From contig NZ_JAEFCD010000001.1 in NCBI RefSeq assembly GCF_016405965.1, forward strand, positions 258,530-322,529: 64,000 nt of DNA, given 5' to 3'. The stretch's first letter is position 1. The number at the start of each line of letters is the position of its first letter. The notes beneath the pieces are model-generated. The model saw only the letters and a program-made list of their open reading frames with translations. It had not been told where the DNA came from and ran no database searches. Shown piece after piece: positions 35,161-45,182 of this stretch. This DNA is from Alteromonas sp. IB21 (lineage in GTDB: Bacteria > Pseudomonadota > Gammaproteobacteria > Enterobacterales > Alteromonadaceae). The position numbers and the translations under genes are program-made.

Positions 35161-35940
35161 CTACGGACAAATATTCAATAGTTCACACATAAACTGTTCG
35201 GCTCTAAACCATTGAGTTTCAAAGTGTGCAGTAAAGTTGTCTAGCGTTATCCAGATAATTAGCAGTCCCATTACCTGAGCAATGGAAAAACCAATGCTGA
35301 AAATGTTTAGCTGCGGTGCAGCTTTTGTCATTACACCAAAGGCCAAATTTACAATTAGCAGTGACACGATAGGCGCTAATGAGAGTGTAACAGCCGATAT
35401 AAACATCCAGCCTCCCCAGTGCGCGATATCGCGGAACTGTTCACCTGTCCACCACGCCTCGCCGATAGGGAATGCCTGAAAGCTCATTACGATCATTTGG
35501 ATCATAGACAGGTGGCCGTCTAGCGTCCAAAACAAGAGCGTAGCAAGTATCAGATAAAATTGCCCCACCGCAGGTACGTTAATACCGTTGACTGGGTCGA
35601 CAATGGACGCAAAGCCCAATCCCGTCTGCATGGCAATGATCTGCCCTGCCAGCACGAAGGTGTTGAGCACCATCATAGATATAAAACCGATAGCGATGCC
35701 TATCAACAATTGCTGAATAACAATTAAAAAAGTGCCCACATCAACCAGGTTTTCTATCGGTGACGGGGGAACCACAGGCATGATAATCAGTGTGAGCATA
35801 ATGCCTAACAAGGCTCTCACTTGGGGCGGAATAGACTTAGCACTCAATCCAATCATAGCCACGAATAACCCGCTAATGCGCATAAAGGGCAGCAGCATGT
35901 CAGCCAAAAATTGATTGATGGTGGCGAGTTCGACTTCCAC
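35161..35940 (-). CDS. fliR: Flagellar export protein FliR
   Basis: A 259-residue integral membrane component of the export gate with about six hydrophobic helices. FliR blocks include MRISGLFVAMIGLSAKSIPPQVR and the GLGFASIVDPVNGINVPAVGQFY segment. It is six bases upstream of flhB and 12 bases after fliQ, all in one operon. Confidence 0.96.
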   Translation of the reverse strand: MEVELATINQFLADMLLPFMRISGLFVAMIGLSAKSIPPQVRALLGIMLTLIIMPVVPPSPIENLVDVGTFLIVIQQLLIGIAIGFISMMVLNTFVLAGQIIAMQTGLGFASIVDPVNGINVPAVGQFYLILATLLFWTLDGHLSMIQMIVMSFQAFPIGEAWWTGEQFRDIAHWGGWMFISAVTLSLAPIVSLLIVNLAFGVMTKAAPQLNIFSIGFSIAQVMGLLIIWITLDNFTAHFETQWFRAEQFMCELLNICP

Positions 35941-35952
35941 TGTATTGACCTT

Positions 35953-36222
35953 CTATCCCACAACTTGCGGTATCATATCGGCCATTCTAAAAGTAAAGTC
36001 CATAAGCTGCTGTACCAGCCAATTGCCTCCCCAACTAAGCGCTAAAAGTGTAACAAGCAAACGAGGTAAGAAGCTCATGGTTTGTTCATTGATACTGGTT
36101 GCAGCCTGAAACACTGCTACCACTAGGCCAACAATCAAGCTTGGAACAATAACGGCGCATACCAAAACGATAACCATAAACATGGCTTCTCGCAGTATTT
36201 CTACAAAGACTTCTGGTGACAT
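35953..36222 (-). CDS. fliQ: Flagellar export protein FliQ
   Basis: An 89-residue protein with two membrane helices; four copies join FliP5-FliR1 in the export gate. The sequence MSPEVFVEILREAMFMVIVL and the LIVGLVVAVFQAATSINEQT segment are typical. It sits eight bases after fliP. Confidence 0.97.
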   Translation of the reverse strand: MSPEVFVEILREAMFMVIVLVCAVIVPSLIVGLVVAVFQAATSINEQTMSFLPRLLVTLLALSWGGNWLVQQLMDFTFRMADMIPQVVG

Positions 36223-36230
36223 AAGCCCTC

Positions 36231-36986
36231 CTAGACGCCCATACCGAAACTGGTTGCCAACGTACCGAAAATAAGATTCCAGCCGTCCACAAGCACGAAG
36301 AGCATGAGTTTAAATGGCAGGGAAACAATCATTGGCGACAGCATCATCATACCCATCGCCATCAGGATAGAAGCCACAACCAAGTCGATGATGAGAAACG
36401 GAATAAACAACATAAAACCAATCTGAAAGGCGGTTTTAAGTTCGCTGGTCACAAACGCTGGAATAAGGATAGTGAGCGGTACTTCGTCGGTGTCGGCATA
36501 CTTCCCTTCATCGCCTGCAATGCGCACAAAGGTCTCTAAATCTTTCACTCGTGTTTGCGAGAGCATGAAAGCACGCATAGGCCCTTTAGCTTGCTCGAGT
36601 GCGTCTAAACTAGTGAGCTGTTCGCTGAGGTAAGGCTGTAGCGCCCGTTCATTAACCTCTTCAAATACTGGCGCCATGATAAACATGGAAAGAAACAAAC
36701 TCACGCCGATTAAAATTTGGTTTGACGGCGACTGTTGTAATCCAATCGCTTGGCGCAATATCGATAAAACGACGATGATACGCGTGAATGATGTCATCAT
36801 CATTATGAACGCTGGAATTAAACTTAACGCTGTCATGATAAACAGCGCTTGGAGTGTCATTGAATAATCTTGCGTACCGTCTTGATTGGTTGTGACGGTA
36901 ACCGCTGAAATACCTTGTTGCGCGAACACCGGCTCTGCAAACATAAGCAGTGGTAGCGCAAAGACAAGCCAAGTAAGCTTACGCAT
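36231..36986 (-). CDS. fliP: Flagellar export protein FliP
   Basis: A 251-residue export gate subunit. I start it at ATG 36986, which opens a cleavable signal peptide ([19 protein letters not shown], cleavage after VFA) and has GGGGCGAAAG before it; an upstream in-frame Met adds eight basic residues. Conserved blocks: [37 protein letters not shown] and the final helices with [20 protein letters not shown]. It overlaps fliO by eight bases. Confidence 0.96.
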   Translation of the reverse strand: MRKLTWLVFALPLLMFAEPVFAQQGISAVTVTTNQDGTQDYSMTLQALFIMTALSLIPAFIMMMTSFTRIIVVLSILRQAIGLQQSPSNQILIGVSLFLSMFIMAPVFEEVNERALQPYLSEQLTSLDALEQAKGPMRAFMLSQTRVKDLETFVRIAGDEGKYADTDEVPLTILIPAFVTSELKTAFQIGFMLFIPFLIIDLVVASILMAMGMMMLSPMIVSLPFKLMLFVLVDGWNLIFGTLATSFGMGV

Positions 36987-37431
36987 CTTTCGCCCCTTCC
37001 TTCGCATCATTCTTTTCTATATTAGGGTTAAGTTTTCCCGCCATCGCCTCAACTAACTTTTGTTTGAAAGCATCTGCGCCGTTTTGCTTTTCGCCACTTG
37101 TTCTGCCCAAGCCTTTAACAGATATGTCTAGGTTTTTATCAAGCTTGCTCAAGTGGGAAATGTTATGGCTGGTTATGCCGATAAGGTGCTGCTCATCACC
37201 CACCTGTATCACCATTATTTTTTCTTTTGTACCTACAACCATACTAGCTGCCACTTTCATTTGATTGCTACCCATGGCAGTGACATTAAACCGACGCATA
37301 ACATAAGCCAGCGCGAAAATGACACCAACAACAACTAACAAAGAAAGAAAAATTGACAGTACTGATGTGGGGTTGGTAATGGATTGTGTCGACTGCGCGA
37401 AAGCTAGCTGACTAAATAGAAGGGGCAGCAT
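36979..37431 (-). CDS. fliO: Flagellar biosynthesis protein FliO
   Basis: A 150-residue protein that helps assemble the FliP ring. It has an N-terminal signal-like stretch ([13 protein letters not shown]), one membrane helix (about 24-46, [22 protein letters not shown]) and a cytoplasmic domain with [28 protein letters not shown] chose ATG 37431 for its signal and the AAGGGG site; an in-frame extension of 23 residues upstream overlaps the fliN end and looks artificial. Confidence 0.9.
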   Translation of the reverse strand: MLPLLFSQLAFAQSTQSITNPTSVLSIFLSLLVVVGVIFALAYVMRRFNVTAMGSNQMKVAASMVVGTKEKIMVIQVGDEQHLIGITSHNISHLSKLDKNLDISVKGLGRTSGEKQNGADAFKQKLVEAMAGKLNPNIEKNDAKEGAKDA

Positions 37432-37459
37432 TGCGCAACCCCTTATTTTATAAGAAGTT

Positions 37460-37867
37460 TTATCTAAGCTTCTTGATTCTCTCAATTTGACTAATAACAT
37501 CCGTTAATCGAATACCGAATTTGTCGTTGACCACTACTACTTCACCATGAGCAATCAACGTGCCATTAACTAATACATCTAGTGGCTCACCGGCAACACG
37601 ATCCAGCTCCACCACAGAACCCTGGTTCAACTGTAGCAGATTTCGGATACTTATTTGACTACGACCGACTTCCATCGAAATAGTCACAGGAATATCGAGA
37701 ATGGTATCTAACTTTTTCTTTTCTTCTTGCGTGATTGGCGCGTCGTCAGTTAGCTCGTCAAGCTCGGCCACCTGCACATCTTCATTATCGCCAGCTTCTT
37801 GTTCCGCTTCAGATTCGGCTTGCTCGGCCATCGCCGCAGCCCAATCGTCCATACCGTCTTCACTCAT
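37460..37867 (-). CDS. fliN: Flagellar switch protein FliN
   Basis: A 135-residue C-ring protein. The acidic N-terminus (about 1-55) precedes a single SpoA domain: ILDIPVTISMEVGRSQISIR, then GSVVELDRVAGEPLDVLVNG and GEVVVVNDKFGIRLTDV. It controls rotation switching and docks FliH-FliI. It is 17 bases after fliM. Confidence 0.97.
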   Translation of the reverse strand: MSEDGMDDWAAAMAEQAESEAEQEAGDNEDVQVAELDELTDDAPITQEEKKKLDTILDIPVTISMEVGRSQISIRNLLQLNQGSVVELDRVAGEPLDVLVNGTLIAHGEVVVVNDKFGIRLTDVISQIERIKKLR

Positions 37868-37884
37868 GGGAACTCCCCTTTACC

Positions 37885-38943
37885 TTACAGGTCTTCTTCG
37901 AGTACTTGCAGTTCTGCGTCATTATCAATAATGCGCCCACCGCGGGTTAATAACTGTAGCTCAGACTTCACTGAAGTCGGTCTTGCAATCTTTTCTACGA
38001 TTTTCAGCGCTAAATTATCTCTGCTTCGACCTAACTTAGCTCTGAATGTGGGTAGATCTTCAATTAATACTGTGATGGTTTCTGGCATTTCCACAGGGAT
38101 AATATCCCCAGGTTTAAACTCCATCACGTCGCGAAGGGGCACATCAACATCCAGCATATGGGTAGTGAGCGCCACCTTAACATCCATAATTTCGTCGCGA
38201 AGGGCTTTACTCCATCGCAAGTCCGTATCTTCCTTGTCGCTTTGAACACCCGCATCAAGCAGTTCGCGAATGGGCTCTAACATTGAGTATGGCAACGATA
38301 CATGGAAGTCTCCACCACCGCCGTCTAACTCAATGTGGAATGAGCTGATCACTACCACCTCAGTTGGACTCACAATGTTTGCCATCGCAGGGTTCACTTC
38401 TGAGTCTAGGTACTCAAACGACACGTCCATAACCGGCGCCCATGCCTCTTTATAATCTTCGAAGATTATTTTCAGCAGCATCTGAATAATTCGACGCTCT
38501 GTAGGCGTAAACTCTCGACCTTCAATTTTTGCATGGTATCGACCATCGCCGCCAAAGAAGTTGTCCACCAAAATGAAAACCAAACGGGCTTCCATAGTGA
38601 TAAGCCCTGTGCCTTTGAGAGGGCGGAAACGCACCATATTCAAGCTGGTCGGAACAAATAACGTATGAATGTATTCGCCGAACTTAATCATTTGAATACC
38701 GTTAATCGATACTTCGGCGGAACGACGCATCATATTAAACAGGCTTACCCGCATGTGGCGCGCAAAGCGTTCATTCACAATTTCAAGCGTAGGCATGCGC
38801 CCACGCACAATTCTGTCTTGTGAGGAGAAGTCGTACTCGAGCGTAGACGCATCAGAGTCGCTATCGCCGACCTCATCCTCATCTACATCATCTACCCCGT
38901 GTAACAGGGCATCGATTTCATCTTGAGATAATAAATCACTCAC
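37885..38943 (-). CDS. fliM: Flagellar switch protein FliM
   Basis: A 352-residue C-ring protein. The N-terminal CheY-P binding peptide LLSQDEIDALLHGV is intact, followed by an acidic linker. The middle CheC-like domain (about 50-230) includes GMQM-equivalent and GGDGR segments (FFGGDGRYHAKIEGREFTPTE). A C-terminal SpoA domain starts near VDVPLRDVMEFKPGDIIP. It lies between fliL and fliN. Confidence 0.97.
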   Translation of the reverse strand: MSDLLSQDEIDALLHGVDDVDEDEVGDSDSDASTLEYDFSSQDRIVRGRMPTLEIVNERFARHMRVSLFNMMRRSAEVSINGIQMIKFGEYIHTLFVPTSLNMVRFRPLKGTGLITMEARLVFILVDNFFGGDGRYHAKIEGREFTPTERRIIQMLLKIIFEDYKEAWAPVMDVSFEYLDSEVNPAMANIVSPTEVVVISSFHIELDGGGGDFHVSLPYSMLEPIRELLDAGVQSDKEDTDLRWSKALRDEIMDVKVALTTHMLDVDVPLRDVMEFKPGDIIPVEMPETITVLIEDLPTFRAKLGRSRDNLALKIVEKIARPTSVKSELQLLTRGGRIIDNDAELQVLEEDL

Positions 38944-38970
38944 CGTCTTCTACCTTACAAAGTCATTGCA

Positions 38971-39507
38971 TTACTGCATGACAAAACCAGTAAACAATAC
39001 GCGTTCGACAACATCGTTACCCGTAATGTCTTTCATTGCTTTTTGCACTTCACTTACTGCCTGCTCGCGAAGCTCAATTTTCCCTGCTTCTGTTACCAGG
39101 TCATCCGCATTCGAAGTGCTAAAAGCCTGCAACAACGTACCCTCTATGAGAGGAATGTGCGTTTTTGCCAGTTCCTCATTGTCAGAACCGCGCACTAAAA
39201 GCTGTACTTTTATTTGAACCAATCTGTCTCTGCCAGAACCGGGTACGTTAAAAACGAAAGGTCGCGGCATGGCCACGTACAATGCGGTTCCCATTTCGGC
39301 ATTTCCTGCTGCTGGCGCACTCGCTGCTTGTGCGGCAGCAGCATCAGCTTCGGCTAATTGCTCTGCGGCTGGCTCATCACCACCTGCAAACAATAAGAAA
39401 TAGGCAGCAGCCCCACCTCCAACAAGAACGACGGCTATGATGATAATCAGCATCATCTTGCCTTTCTTTTTACCGCCTTCTTCTACTTGTAACTCTTCAT
39501 CAGCCAT
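38971..39507 (-). CDS. fliL: Flagellar basal-body protein FliL
   Basis: This 178-residue protein with one membrane helix (about 17-36, MMLIIIIAVVLVGGGAAAYFL) and a periplasmic stomatin-like domain is associated with the stator. The start is ATG 39507 (MADEELQVEEGGKKKGK). It is separated from fliK by 287 bases including the fliK terminator, so it needs its own promoter. A weak sigma-70-like pair, TTGACT, 17 bases, TATTGC, lies at 39610-39638. No sigma-54 element was found there. fliM follows after 27 bases. Confidence 0.94.
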   Translation of the reverse strand: MADEELQVEEGGKKKGKMMLIIIIAVVLVGGGAAAYFLLFAGGDEPAAEQLAEADAAAAQAASAPAAGNAEMGTALYVAMPRPFVFNVPGSGRDRLVQIKVQLLVRGSDNEELAKTHIPLIEGTLLQAFSTSNADDLVTEAGKIELREQAVSEVQKAMKDITGNDVVERVLFTGFVMQ

Positions 39508-39772
39508 GTGCAACTCATCAGTAATTCTAGGAAAAAACGTATTATCAAGGTTCCGCCAAAAATGGCAATGCCATTATGAGTGAATGCCTTCGTCTATCAA
39601 ACTCTGCCCGCAATACTTGGCGTACAACATTGAGTCAACGGCCCTTTTATCTTTAAACAAGAATGCTTGGCAACGAAATCCTTTTATCTCGATAGATTCA
39701 AATAAATGCATCCACCGGCGGTACGGTCAAACATAGCAGCACTGGTATATTCCCACCATTCAACCTATTGCT

Positions 39773-39802
39773 AAAAATGCCTAGGTTTAGCTACTTAGGC
39801 AT
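39773..39802 (-). terminator. Terminator overlapping the end of fliK
   Basis: On the minus strand ATGCCTA and TAGGCAT form a stem with a 12-base loop followed by TTTTT. The first arm overlaps the fliK stop codon. It separates fliK from fliL, which in many relatives are in one operon. Confidence 0.65.
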
Positions 39803-42152
39803 AAAAATCGATACCGCCTTTTGCTGCCCGAGTAACTGACTGCTCAATCACGCGTCCATTCTCGATCTCATCTAACTCGTCATTACCGTTACGATTTCCG
39901 TCGCTACGTCTATCATTCCGGTTATCTGCAAGTTGCTGGCCATTTTCGTTACCAGACGAATTATCTTTTCTCACCTGGGCGTCACCCAACTCTATGCCCT
40001 GCTCAGAGAGCATATCCCGGAGCTTAGGCATCGCCTCAGCTAATGCCTCCTTTGCCTGCTGTGACTGAACGATAAAACTGACGCTCGCCGCGTCACCCGA
40101 CACATTTACACGAACCTGCATACTGCCAAGCTCAGGTGGGTCTAAACGGATTTCAGCCATGGTATTTCTGGCGTTAACCATCCAGCGGATTTTTTCATTA
40201 AGCTGCTGCTGACCTTCAGGCTTATGAATATTGACGGCTTTATCAAAACCCTCAAACTGCTGCTGAGATTTTGACGCTTCAGCTCTAAGCTGGTTGTTCT
40301 CATGCATAACAGTGTCAGTTTGCCCAAGCATGCTGGCAAAAGCCTGTTGAGCGCTTGCTTGGGTTTGGTTCATTAGATTAAGAAATTGAGTGGCTTGGCT
40401 ATCCACTCGAGCCGTCATTGAAGCGATTACATCGTTACTTACTGCAGCCTCTTTCGCTGCATCGGCTATGATAGCTGACAAATCAATGCCAGGCTCTCTG
40501 CCTTGCTGCACTTGCTGCTGAAATTCGTTAATGCCAGCGATAATGTTTGCCTTCACACTCTGTTGTTGTGAACCACTTGGCATGCCCGCCACTACGCGTT
40601 CAGCAAATGCTTCCGTTGCTTTCTGGGCGCTTTGTGGCGATAGTTCACTGATAGCGGTTAGCAGGTCTTTTGGCATTGCCTCAAAAAGTTCGCCATTGGC
40701 TAATTGCCCTTGAGCACCAATCCCGTTAGCGTTGAGACCCACGTCAGATGACCTTGCATTATTGGCGTTCGTCGCGTTAGCACTAACTCCTTCAGTTTTT
40801 ACTGACACCGTTGCCGCTGTCAATTCAGCGAGCAGAGCTTCCGCTTGTGAAGAGGCCTCCTCTGAAGACATTTCCTGCATTTCTTTAAGTTCATCAGAAA
40901 GCAGGCTTAACACGAGGGATTCGTCGGCCAACGCTTTGCCGTCAGCGATCATACTGCTAGCGTTTTCCGACTGTCCATTAGGTCCATTAGGTCCATTAGG
41001 TCCATTAGGTCCATTAGGTCCATTAGGTCCATTAGCGACTTTAGCCTCTTCACTACGGTTTTGTTCAACAACTTCAGTGCTTTCGTTTTGCATTAGCTTT
41101 GCAATAAGCGATGAAAGTTCGTTTTCACTCTCAGCAGTCGCTTCTGATTTAGCATTAATTTCTGAGAGAACGTTCGCAAGCTCAGCGTTAGCTTCAGTAT
41201 CTCCCCCTCTATGTTTACTTTCAGCATCAGCATCAAGCAAAAGCGACGTTAAAGCGCTAAGCGTTTGTTTTGCTTCAGTCGTAAGAGATTCAATAGAGAT
41301 TTCACCATCACTGCTGCCGTTGTTAAGCTGAGATAGTAAATGTGCCATTATTGAAGGGGCATCGCTGATATTAACATCATCAGGAAGTTTCCAAAGTTTG
41401 CCGCTTTCTTTCACAGAAAGGACATTCACTGCCTCATCAACTGCTGCAGAGATTTCATTGTTGGATTTAGTATTCGATGCATTTTCGGATTGCTCGCTAT
41501 TGCCAAAACGGTTGGCTACTGTCTCTACATAGGCAACCCAGTCTGGCTCTCCTTCTTCTTTGTTAGGTTTCCCATCTGGTGTGCCAGGAGTAGTGATAAC
41601 ACCCGCTTCGGCGTCTTTTTTACCACCTTCCCCAACAATAAACTGCGCATCGATTACGCTTATTTGCTCTACGCTACCTTGAGTGCCATCAACTGCTAGA
41701 TATCCATTTTCTTCATCATCGGTGGTGCGCTGCGCTTTTGCTGACTCTGTGTCTACTGCAATCTCACTTGAACCTACTGGAGCGTTTACTTGTTTTGTCA
41801 CTGCCTCTGAGTCGGCAGGTATGTCCGTAACATTCTTTTCAACGGGAAGGTCGGTGTGACCTGCATCACGATCTTTACCATTTTTCATCATTTCAATAGA
41901 TGCTTGAGAGGCCGCGGAGGTGCCGCCTGAACGGCTTGCCACCCGAGATTGGGAGCCCATGGACTCTTTCTCATTTAGAACAAAGTCTGGTTTGCTCGAT
42001 TTTGCATCTTGATAGAGTCGATTGAACGCCTCGTTATTACTGCTATTGGCGTCTTGTTGCATACCAATCTCAGTTCTCACCGCCTTTGCGGTGTCAGAAG
42101 CAGCAAAAGGCAATGCGGCAATGTCTGTTTTTTGTGCGGCAACTTGTTGCAT
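39795..42152 (-). CDS. fliK: Flagellar hook-length control protein FliK
   Basis: A 785-residue secreted molecular ruler, much longer than the 405-residue Salmonella protein. Most of it is acidic, Asn/Ser/Ala-rich and low in complexity. The conserved C-terminal domain (about 660-760) has NEKIRWMVNARNTMAEIRLDPPELGSMQVRV, the FliK signature near the core that contacts FlhB. Residues about 373-393 are GPN repeats from a 9-bp tandem repeat. TAGGACATT precedes the ATG. A sigma-54 promoter lies about 300 bases upstream and a terminator overlaps its end, so it may be a single-gene unit. Confidence 0.93.
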   Translation of the reverse strand: MQQVAAQKTDIAALPFAASDTAKAVRTEIGMQQDANSSNNEAFNRLYQDAKSSKPDFVLNEKESMGSQSRVASRSGGTSAASQASIEMMKNGKDRDAGHTDLPVEKNVTDIPADSEAVTKQVNAPVGSSEIAVDTESAKAQRTTDDEENGYLAVDGTQGSVEQISVIDAQFIVGEGGKKDAEAGVITTPGTPDGKPNKEEGEPDWVAYVETVANRFGNSEQSENASNTKSNNEISAAVDEAVNVLSVKESGKLWKLPDDVNISDAPSIMAHLLSQLNNGSSDGEISIESLTTEAKQTLSALTSLLLDADAESKHRGGDTEANAELANVLSEINAKSEATAESENELSSLIAKLMQNESTEVVEQNRSEEAKVANGPNGPNGPNGPNGPNGPNGQSENASSMIADGKALADESLVLSLLSDELKEMQEMSSEEASSQAEALLAELTAATVSVKTEGVSANATNANNARSSDVGLNANGIGAQGQLANGELFEAMPKDLLTAISELSPQSAQKATEAFAERVVAGMPSGSQQQSVKANIIAGINEFQQQVQQGREPGIDLSAIIADAAKEAAVSNDVIASMTARVDSQATQFLNLMNQTQASAQQAFASMLGQTDTVMHENNQLRAEASKSQQQFEGFDKAVNIHKPEGQQQLNEKIRWMVNARNTMAEIRLDPPELGSMQVRVNVSGDAASVSFIVQSQQAKEALAEAMPKLRDMLSEQGIELGDAQVRKDNSSGNENGQQLADNRNDRRSDGNRNGNDELDEIENGRVIEQSVTRAAKGGIDFYA
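40974..41036. repeat. Seven tandem copies of a 9-bp unit inside fliK
   Basis: TCCATTAGG is repeated six times perfectly, with a seventh copy ending in C. On the coding strand it gives Gly-Pro-Asn repeats. Because the unit is 9 bp, copy-number change would alter linker length without a frameshift. Confidence 0.97.
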
Positions 42153-42459
42153 AATGTCCTACCGTCCTACACTTAATTCGACTTCATCAAAGAAGGCATT
42201 AATTTCATGTGATTTCATCGTATCAATTGTTATAGTCTCTACAACAAACCAGAATCACAAAACTCCCAACACTCATCTATTTTACAAACACTTAATTTGC
42301 TAATAGCGACACATCAACCCTTCCATAGCGCATTATTTATCATAATAATTTCTAGGCACATTGTTCGTTCGCGGTACATGTCACATTTTTCTACTACAAA
42401 AAAATCAGAGGCCTAAGACGCTTCGTATATGAGCTCGTTGGATCATTCTTAAAGGGTTC
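42153..42459. other. Long leader region between fliK and its promoter
   Basis: The gap between fliJ and fliK is about 350 bases. The only recognisable element is the sigma-54 promoter at 42460-42475. The remaining AT-rich DNA has no credible open frame and would form a roughly 290-base untranslated leader of fliK. Confidence 0.55.
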
Positions 42460-42475
42460 TGCAAGGGGCGAGCCA
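42460..42475 (-). promoter_or_regulatory. Sigma-54 promoter upstream of fliK
   Basis: The minus strand reads TGGCTCGCCCCTTGCA, matching TGGCACG-N4-TTGCW with one mismatch and correct GG-N10-GC spacing. It lies just after the fliJ stop codon, oriented toward fliK. Confidence 0.8.
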
Positions 42476-42500
42476 AACTTACTTAAAGGGAGACTATTTT

Positions 42501-42947
42501 TTAGAAAGGAGACCGTTTGGCACGAAAAAAGCGCTGAGCGGCAAACTCATCCATCATGGCCTGTTCGGCTTTGGCTTCTTTTTTCTGTTCAGCAATTTTT
42601 TTCTTATCTAATAATAGCGTGACAGCTTTAACCTTTTGCTGCTGCTTTAACCACATTTGCTTACGCTGGTCTGCGGCCATTTGCGCACGAGCAATCACTT
42701 GCATTTGCTGCTCACACGCTTTATCCAATTTCCCAACAAAAGATAAATGCTGCTGATAATACGTGGCGGTAACACCTGCCTGACCGGTTTGTTGAATACC
42801 TTTGACATAGTCGATGCGGTATTGCTCAAGACTGGTTAACTTTTGCTTTTGCAGATTAACGTTTTGCTGAGCCTGTTTAAAATAACGGGCTTCTCTCTGT
42901 TCTTTCTCTCGTTCAAATTCAGCTAAACGCTCTAATTGTTTAGACAT
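42501..42947 (-). CDS. fliJ: Flagellar export chaperone FliJ
   Basis: A 148-residue, almost wholly helical coiled-coil protein that couples the FliI ATPase to FlhA. The start is ATG 42947 (MSKQLERLAEFEREKEQ); the upstream in-frame TTG adds four residues. It is rich in Gln and Lys, with repeated QAQQNVNLQKQKLTSLEQ-type heptads, as in FliJ. It lies 72 bases after fliI and ends the fliE-fliJ operon. Confidence 0.92.
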   Translation of the reverse strand: MSKQLERLAEFEREKEQREARYFKQAQQNVNLQKQKLTSLEQYRIDYVKGIQQTGQAGVTATYYQQHLSFVGKLDKACEQQMQVIARAQMAADQRKQMWLKQQQKVKAVTLLLDKKKIAEQKKEAKAEQAMMDEFAAQRFFRAKRSPF

Positions 42948-43019
42948 TGTAGAGCCCATCAGTTAGGGATTCTGAGCACATGCGCATCGCTCGTCGAGCG
43001 TGTCTTACTGTAATGCTCA

Positions 43020-44354
43020 TCACCCTTGCCCCAATCCTTTAGCAAGAGCAGCCATGCCTTCTAAGCTTTCGTCGTAAGGTATTACTTGCTTCATTCCTTG
43101 CTGCAATAACGCATTAATTGCAGGTTCTGCACGAATAGCTAAATCAATACGCGGGTCTGAGCCTTTAGCGTACGCGCCTATCGCTATGAGATCCTGATTT
43201 TGCTTGTAGTTGGAATAAACTTGTCGAATTCGACGAGCCATTAGCTGATGCTCTTCACTGACCACCATCGGCATAACACGACTGATAGACGCTTCAATAT
43301 CGATAGCAGGATAGTGTCCACTATCGGCAAGCGTGCGAGACAAGACCACATGGCCATCTAAGATTGCCCTTGCTGCATCGGCAATGGGATCTTGCAAATC
43401 ATCACCTTCGGTCAAAACAGTGTAGAAAGCCGTTATCGAACCCTGTCGCTCGCTGCCATTGCCCGCCCTTTCAACTAAAGCAGGAAGTCGAGCAAACACT
43501 GAAGGCGGGTATCCTTTGGTCGCTGGTGGCTCACCGACCGCGAGTGCAATCTCACGCTGGGCCATGGCATAGCGCGTAAGCGAGTCGATAAGTAGCAGTA
43601 CGTTCATGCCCTTATCACGGAAATACTCAGCAATCGTCACCGCGGTTTCGCAACCTTTTAATCGCATTAACGGCGACGTGTCGGCGGGTGCAGCGACCAC
43701 CACCGCACGCTTGCGCTCTTCTTCGGTAAGTATTTCGTGAATAAATTCTTTTACTTCTCGACCACGTTCACCAACAAGACCAACGACCACCACATCGGCT
43801 TCACAGCCTCGGGTCATCATGCCTAACAGCACACTTTTACCCACGCCACTGCCAGCGAAAAGCCCCATGCGCTGACCAACACCAACCGTATTCAATGCAT
43901 TTATTGCGCGCACACCAACGTCCATAGGGGTATTAATTGGGCGACGAATGAGAGGGTTCATTGGAGGACGTGTGGTTGGCGCTCTGGCCTCAGCATCAAT
44001 TTCGCCAAGCCCGTCGAGAGGCTGGCCATTACCGTCTACGACTCGCCCTAATAAGCCCATTCCTACTGGCAAGCCGCTTTGGCGATTTAACGGCATGACG
44101 CGACTTCCAGGCACAATGCCCCGGACAGCTTCAGTCGGCATAAGATAGGTAATATCATCACCAAAGCCAACGACTTCAGCCTCTATCTCACCCTCAATGG
44201 TTTGAACCAAACACTGACTTCCCACTGGCAACTGACAGCCAACGGCCTCAAGCGTCAAGCCAATACCTCTTACGAGCTTACCGGCAGCAACTACAGGCGG
44301 TGAGGTAACCTGCTTGGTTAACGATTCAAAATGATTGTGCCAAGGGCTAGTCAT
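43020..44354 (-). CDS. fliI: Flagellum-specific ATPase FliI
   Basis: This 444-residue ATPase resembles the F1 beta subunit and energises or orders flagellar protein export. Walker A is [17 protein letters not shown], Walker B is [19 protein letters not shown], and the [18 protein letters not shown] block follows. The N-terminal beta domain (about 20-90) contains the usual VGFGDDI segment. It overlaps fliH by eight bases. Confidence 0.97.
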   Translation of the reverse strand: MTSPWHNHFESLTKQVTSPPVVAAGKLVRGIGLTLEAVGCQLPVGSQCLVQTIEGEIEAEVVGFGDDITYLMPTEAVRGIVPGSRVMPLNRQSGLPVGMGLLGRVVDGNGQPLDGLGEIDAEARAPTTRPPMNPLIRRPINTPMDVGVRAINALNTVGVGQRMGLFAGSGVGKSVLLGMMTRGCEADVVVVGLVGERGREVKEFIHEILTEEERKRAVVVAAPADTSPLMRLKGCETAVTIAEYFRDKGMNVLLLIDSLTRYAMAQREIALAVGEPPATKGYPPSVFARLPALVERAGNGSERQGSITAFYTVLTEGDDLQDPIADAARAILDGHVVLSRTLADSGHYPAIDIEASISRVMPMVVSEEHQLMARRIRQVYSNYKQNQDLIAIGAYAKGSDPRIDLAIRAEPAINALLQQGMKQVIPYDESLEGMAALAKGLGQG

Positions 44355-45129
44355 CGGACAGCCCTTGGTTTAATAAAAATTTATCTATGACATCGCGGCA
44401 GCGACGTTCGATTGACACATCAACGGCATTTTGAGTGGTAGTGATGTCACATCCACCGCGCTCCATAGCTGGCGCTTCAACAAGGCTCCAGCCTTTATTA
44501 GCCACTTCTTCATCGCCAAAATGGGACTTAACCAGCTCAATGTCTTCAGGGTTCATGTGAATCTGATAGCTGGCTTGATTGATAGGCAAGGCTTTGATTC
44601 CCTCACTCAACGCTTGAAGAATGACTTGTTGATTGGTACTGACTTCTGTCTTTATTACAGCTTTAGCAAGGGTAACCGCTAGTTTAACGAGCTGGTCCCG
44701 TGTGGTGTCGTTAGCCTGAGAAAGCGGTTCATGCAATTTTTCAGCGAGCATTTGCCACACTTCTGCCTGCGTAGCCATTTGCTGACGCCCCTCGTCTAAT
44801 CCCTGCTCTAGCCCCTCTGCATATCCTTGCTCTTTTCCTTCTGATAAACCAGCTTCAAGCCCTTCGCTCTTGCCTTCTTTAAAGCCATTTTCTTTGCCTT
44901 GCTGATATCCTTCATCATAAGCAGCTTGTCTGATAGCTTCGATTTCTTCAGCAGTAGGAGGTTTTATTTCCTCCTCGATTTCTGGAGGCTCGTATTTCCA
45001 ATCTGAACGTTTGTTAAGTGCGTTAGTGGGCTCGTTTTCCCTTGTTGAAGCAGGATCTTCAACAAAGGGTAAATCCCATTTTTTGGCCTCGTTAATCTCA
45101 TTTTCGCTGAAACTTTTGTTACCGGTCAT
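44347..45129 (-). CDS. fliH: Flagellar assembly protein FliH
   Basis: A 260-residue regulator and stalk of FliI. An acidic N-terminus precedes eleven consecutive Gly-x-x-x units (about residues 75-118, [17 protein letters not shown]...), which form the GxxxG helix typical of FliH. The C-terminal domain (about 150-255) resembles the F1 delta subunit. It lies between fliG and fliI, overlapping fliI by eight bases. Confidence 0.95.
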   Translation of the reverse strand: MTGNKSFSENEINEAKKWDLPFVEDPASTRENEPTNALNKRSDWKYEPPEIEEEIKPPTAEEIEAIRQAAYDEGYQQGKENGFKEGKSEGLEAGLSEGKEQGYAEGLEQGLDEGRQQMATQAEVWQMLAEKLHEPLSQANDTTRDQLVKLAVTLAKAVIKTEVSTNQQVILQALSEGIKALPINQASYQIHMNPEDIELVKSHFGDEEVANKGWSLVEAPAMERGGCDITTTQNAVDVSIERRCRDVIDKFLLNQGLSDD

Positions 45130-45182
45130 ATGTTTACCTAGACGAGATGGCTCAGGGTGTTAGAAGCTATTCCAGTAGTTAA

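Noticed and set aside
40974..41036. CRISPR-like repeat array
   Set aside because: The unit is 9 bp with no spacers and lies in frame within fliK, so it is a simple tandem repeat.
40732..41331. A 199-codon plus-strand frame inside fliK
   Set aside because: It is antisense to fliK and open only because of the Ser/Ala-rich composition and the 9-bp repeat; its product is low-complexity Leu/Gly/Pro repeats.
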